DNA of 64,000 nt from Fen-1258 sp964441505 (lineage in GTDB: Bacteria > Bacteroidota > Ignavibacteria > Ignavibacteriales > Melioribacteraceae): contig CAYTUV010000004.1 in assembly GCA_964441505.1 (NCBI GenBank), positions 62,001-126,000 of the forward strand. The letters are read 5' to 3'. The position numbers and the translations under genes were made by a program. Below the pieces are notes generated by a model. The model searched no databases. It worked only from the letters and a program-made list of their open reading frames with translations, and had not been told where the DNA came from. How positions within the stretch are numbered: the stretch's first letter is position 1; each line of letters begins with the position of its first letter. Below, piece after piece: positions 62,194 through 64,000 of this stretch.

Positions 62194-63615
62194 ATGAAGC
62201 ACAATAAAAATCATCGATTGATATTTTATATACTCGTATTTTTTGTTGTTGCCCTAAATCAGCAAACCCACTCACAAATAAATTTTTCAAAAGAACTGCC
62301 TTCCGGGATGTCGAAATTTCCATTTACAAATTCACAAGATTCTTCCGTAGAAAAAACTACTATAAAGAAAAATTATTTATTGCCTGCAGTAGAAGTTGTT
62401 GGATTAAATTTTGCCGTCTGGGGTTATCATAGATATTTGAGCGGAGAGGGCTGGTCTAATATAAGTTGGGAATCAATCAAAAAAAATTTTAAAAACGGAT
62501 TTGAATGGGACGTAGACGGATATCTCATGAATCAGTTCTGGCATCCATATCATGGCTCTAACTATTTTAATCTTGCCCGGTCAAACGGTCTTGGGTTTTG
62601 GGAATCGGCACCATACGCATTCGGTGGAAGTCTGATGTGGGAATATTTTATGGAGAATGAACCCCCTTCTTATAACGATATTGTAAACACACCGGTAACG
62701 GGGATTATATTGGGTGAAATTTCTTTCCGTGTTTCGAATTTGCTCATAGATGAAAGTACTGTCGGGTTCGAAAGATTTCTTCGAGAGTTCTCTTCAACCC
62801 TTATTGATCCGATGCAAGGACTCAATAGAATGTTTAGAGGAGATATGTGGAGAGCAGGCGTACTAAATAAACGTTCTGATTTTAACTTAATTGTGTCAAC
62901 GGGAGTTCATAACGTTTTTTTCAGCAGTAAGTTAAATAATAGTAAATCTTATGTTACACTAAGAGCGGATTTGAATTATGGGAATCAATTTGCTGTTGCC
63001 GATCATAAAAAACCATTCGATTATTTTATTCTTCATACGGAAGTTAATATTGCACAAGGTGATAACATTGTAGGAATTTTTGCAAGCGGCGTTCTTTGGG
63101 ACAATAAATTAAAATTATTCGAAAATTCAAAAAATATCATAGGTGTTTATAAAGAAGTTGATATTCATATCAATACGATTTATAAACTTTCGGCAACCAG
63201 CGTAACCGGACAGATTATCAATACAATCCCTTTCTCATCCTCAACCTCAATGATAAATTATTTTGGATTGTCGGCAATTTTAATGGGAGGCACCAATTCA
63301 CATTATGCCAGCGAACTTGGAAAAGATTATAATATTGGTCCTGGCGCAAGTGCAAAAGTGGGTATTAAAATAAGCTTCGAAAATTTCGGAGAGCTTTATT
63401 CAAATTACAAAAGATACTGGATTCATACATTGAGCGGCGCAGTGAGCGAAGAATTTGTGGGGCTGTTGAATATGGGAATTAATTATCAATTGTCTAATAA
63501 TAATTTCTTTGGTTTAGATTTTTTGTTGTACGAGCGTTATGGCGATTATAAATATTTGCCTGATTACACCGATTCGAATACTGCTCTTAGGATTTATATC
63601 AAACAGAAGATTTAA
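62194..63615 (+). CDS. DUF3943 domain outer-membrane protein
   Basis: The 473-residue exported protein (signal peptide ending NQQTHSQ) contains the DUF3943 core: GYLMNQFWHPYHGSNYFNLA, RSNGLGFWESAPYAFGGSLM, WEYFMENEPPSYNDIVNTP, and IDPMQGLNRMFRGD. The second half is made of beta strands like a barrel. DUF3943 proteins have no assigned function. It follows the export operon by 36 bp on the same strand and may be its last gene or a separate unit. Confidence 0.82.
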   Translation: MKHNKNHRLIFYILVFFVVALNQQTHSQINFSKELPSGMSKFPFTNSQDSSVEKTTIKKNYLLPAVEVVGLNFAVWGYHRYLSGEGWSNISWESIKKNFKNGFEWDVDGYLMNQFWHPYHGSNYFNLARSNGLGFWESAPYAFGGSLMWEYFMENEPPSYNDIVNTPVTGIILGEISFRVSNLLIDESTVGFERFLREFSSTLIDPMQGLNRMFRGDMWRAGVLNKRSDFNLIVSTGVHNVFFSSKLNNSKSYVTLRADLNYGNQFAVADHKKPFDYFILHTEVNIAQGDNIVGIFASGVLWDNKLKLFENSKNIIGVYKEVDIHINTIYKLSATSVTGQIINTIPFSSSTSMINYFGLSAILMGGTNSHYASELGKDYNIGPGASAKVGIKISFENFGELYSNYKRYWIHTLSGAVSEEFVGLLNMGINYQLSNNNFFGLDFLLYERYGDYKYLPDYTDSNTALRIYIKQKI

Positions 63616-63743
63616 TTTCTTTGGGTTGAATTCCCCGCCGCTTGCGGCGTCATTCCCCCATGCTTTTAGCGGGAATCTATTAGTGGATGCCCGATATAAA
63701 AACATTCGGGCATGGCAAGATACCTCGCTGCTTGCGGCGAGGA
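63616..63743. repeat. Cluster of REP-like hairpins after the DUF3943 gene
   Basis: No gene is seen. CCGCCGCTTGCGGCG (about 63641), ATGCCCGA/TCGGGCAT with an 11-nt loop (63687-63694 and 63706-63713) and CCTCGCTGCTTGCGGCGAGG (about 63723-63742) can each fold. They look like dispersed repetitive palindromes. The last hairpin is the target of the MITE-like element that follows. Confidence 0.6.
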
Positions 63744-63947
63744 CATAGGCGTCAACTTAACGATGAATTTTAATTAACAACTCCGGCATTCATGCTGGAG
63801 AATACAAACTCACTCAAAATTCTGGACTTTAGTCCAAAACAGAGTAACAATTTGGGCTAAAGCCCTTGGTTTTTGTGCTCTTGTTTTTTCCCCCGACTTA
63901 AAAAGTCGGGATTATAGCAATAAACTTCTACTAAGTTGACGCTAATG
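63744..63947. mobile_element. 204-bp MITE-like element with terminal inverted repeats and 11-bp target duplication
   Basis: CATAGGCGTCAACTTA (63744-63759) and TAAGTTGACGCTAATG (63932-63947) are terminal inverted repeats matching at 14 of 16 positions. TGCGGCGAGGA flanks the element exactly on both sides (63733-63743 and 63948-63958). Inside are four hairpins: CTCCGGCATTCATGCTGGAG (63781-63800), TGGACTTTAGTCCA (63823-63836), GGGCTAAAGCCC (63854-63865) and CCCGACTT/AAGTCGGG (63892-63910). There is no coding capacity, so movement would need a transposase supplied in trans. The rest of the window, 63959-64000, shows nothing more. Confidence 0.75.
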
Positions 63948-64000
63948 TGCGGCGAGGAGGTTCATTAACTCTCTATTCTATATACTCTACACTATTTAAC

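Noticed and set aside
63539..63748. Small coding gene over the end of the DUF3943 gene
   Set aside because: It overlaps the DUF3943 gene in another frame and runs into REP hairpins; there is no ribosome site or recognisable product.
1..64000. tRNA or rRNA genes
   Set aside because: No cloverleaf with a T-arm GTTCGAATC-type core or rRNA-like stretch was found in the gene-free regions by eye; a covariance search was not possible.

Overview
The window looks like a chromosomal segment of an Ignavibacteria / Bacteroidota-Chlorobi group bacterium. The evidence is: type IX secretion (T9SS) C-terminal sorting domains with the NYPNPFNP signature (22975-24255, 29697-31181, remnant at 31205); a TonB-type barrel with a carboxypeptidase-like N-terminus; a DUF3943 protein; a DUF2911 protein; and two promoters of the Bacteroidota TTG-N19/20-TAnnTTTG type (19526-19556, 46516-46546) beside sigma70-like ones (1862-1890, 55308-55336). 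The sequence is AT-rich and uses the standard genetic code. I saw no rRNA, tRNA or CRISPR array.

Layout. 1-4.7 kb: partial DUF2911 gene, a broken D-cysteine desulfhydrase-like gene, then a nitrogen cluster (PII protein, outer-membrane barrel, AmtB). 4.8-12.9 kb: signal peptidase I, a single-chain BsuBI/PstI-type restriction-modification protein, a deacetylase, an amidohydrolase, an EamA transporter and truA. 13.0-19.6 kb: an accessory island with a broken RhuM-Fic gene, then five tightly coupled genes on the minus strand: AbrB-type antitoxin, PIN toxin, an 810-aa protein with two alpha-CTD-like HhH units and a sigma-region-4-like HTH, a 197-aa probable winged-helix protein, and a 590-aa GHKL ATPase. 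This is the best candidate for an undescribed (possibly defence) system. 19.7-34.9 kb: metabolic and envelope genes (lipid kinase, ADP-forming acyl-CoA synthetase, glgA, TonB-type receptor, metallophosphoesterase, M1 peptidase, Cys/Met PLP enzyme).

35-47 kb is the replication-origin neighbourhood, read leftward: dnaA, dnaN, recF, DUF721, gyrB, MgtE-like, mntA-hepT, gyrA, then a second nucleotidyltransferase pair. DnaA-box-like repeats lie on both sides of dnaA. 47.8-54.5 kb: a membrane/spermidine-synthase fusion, an antiporter, mscL, a Fic protein with a degenerate active site, and a GroES-like protein. 55.3-62.2 kb: a TetR-controlled export operon (TolC, HlyD lipoprotein, two ABC ATPases, two ABC-2 permeases), followed by a DUF3943 gene. 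The right end holds REP-like hairpins and a 204-bp MITE-like element with terminal inverted repeats and an exact 11-bp flanking duplication.

The most unusual pattern is that two unrelated toxin modules (mntA-hepT at gyrA, rhuM-fic at truA) each sit immediately 5' of a housekeeping gene on the same strand. Each is followed by the intact gene and preceded by a displaced second copy of that gene's first 55-62 bp, beginning at the start codon. Several other genes are visibly broken (787-1704, 13018-13958, 22975-24255, 31205-31402, 47575-47825), so this region is under active turnover.
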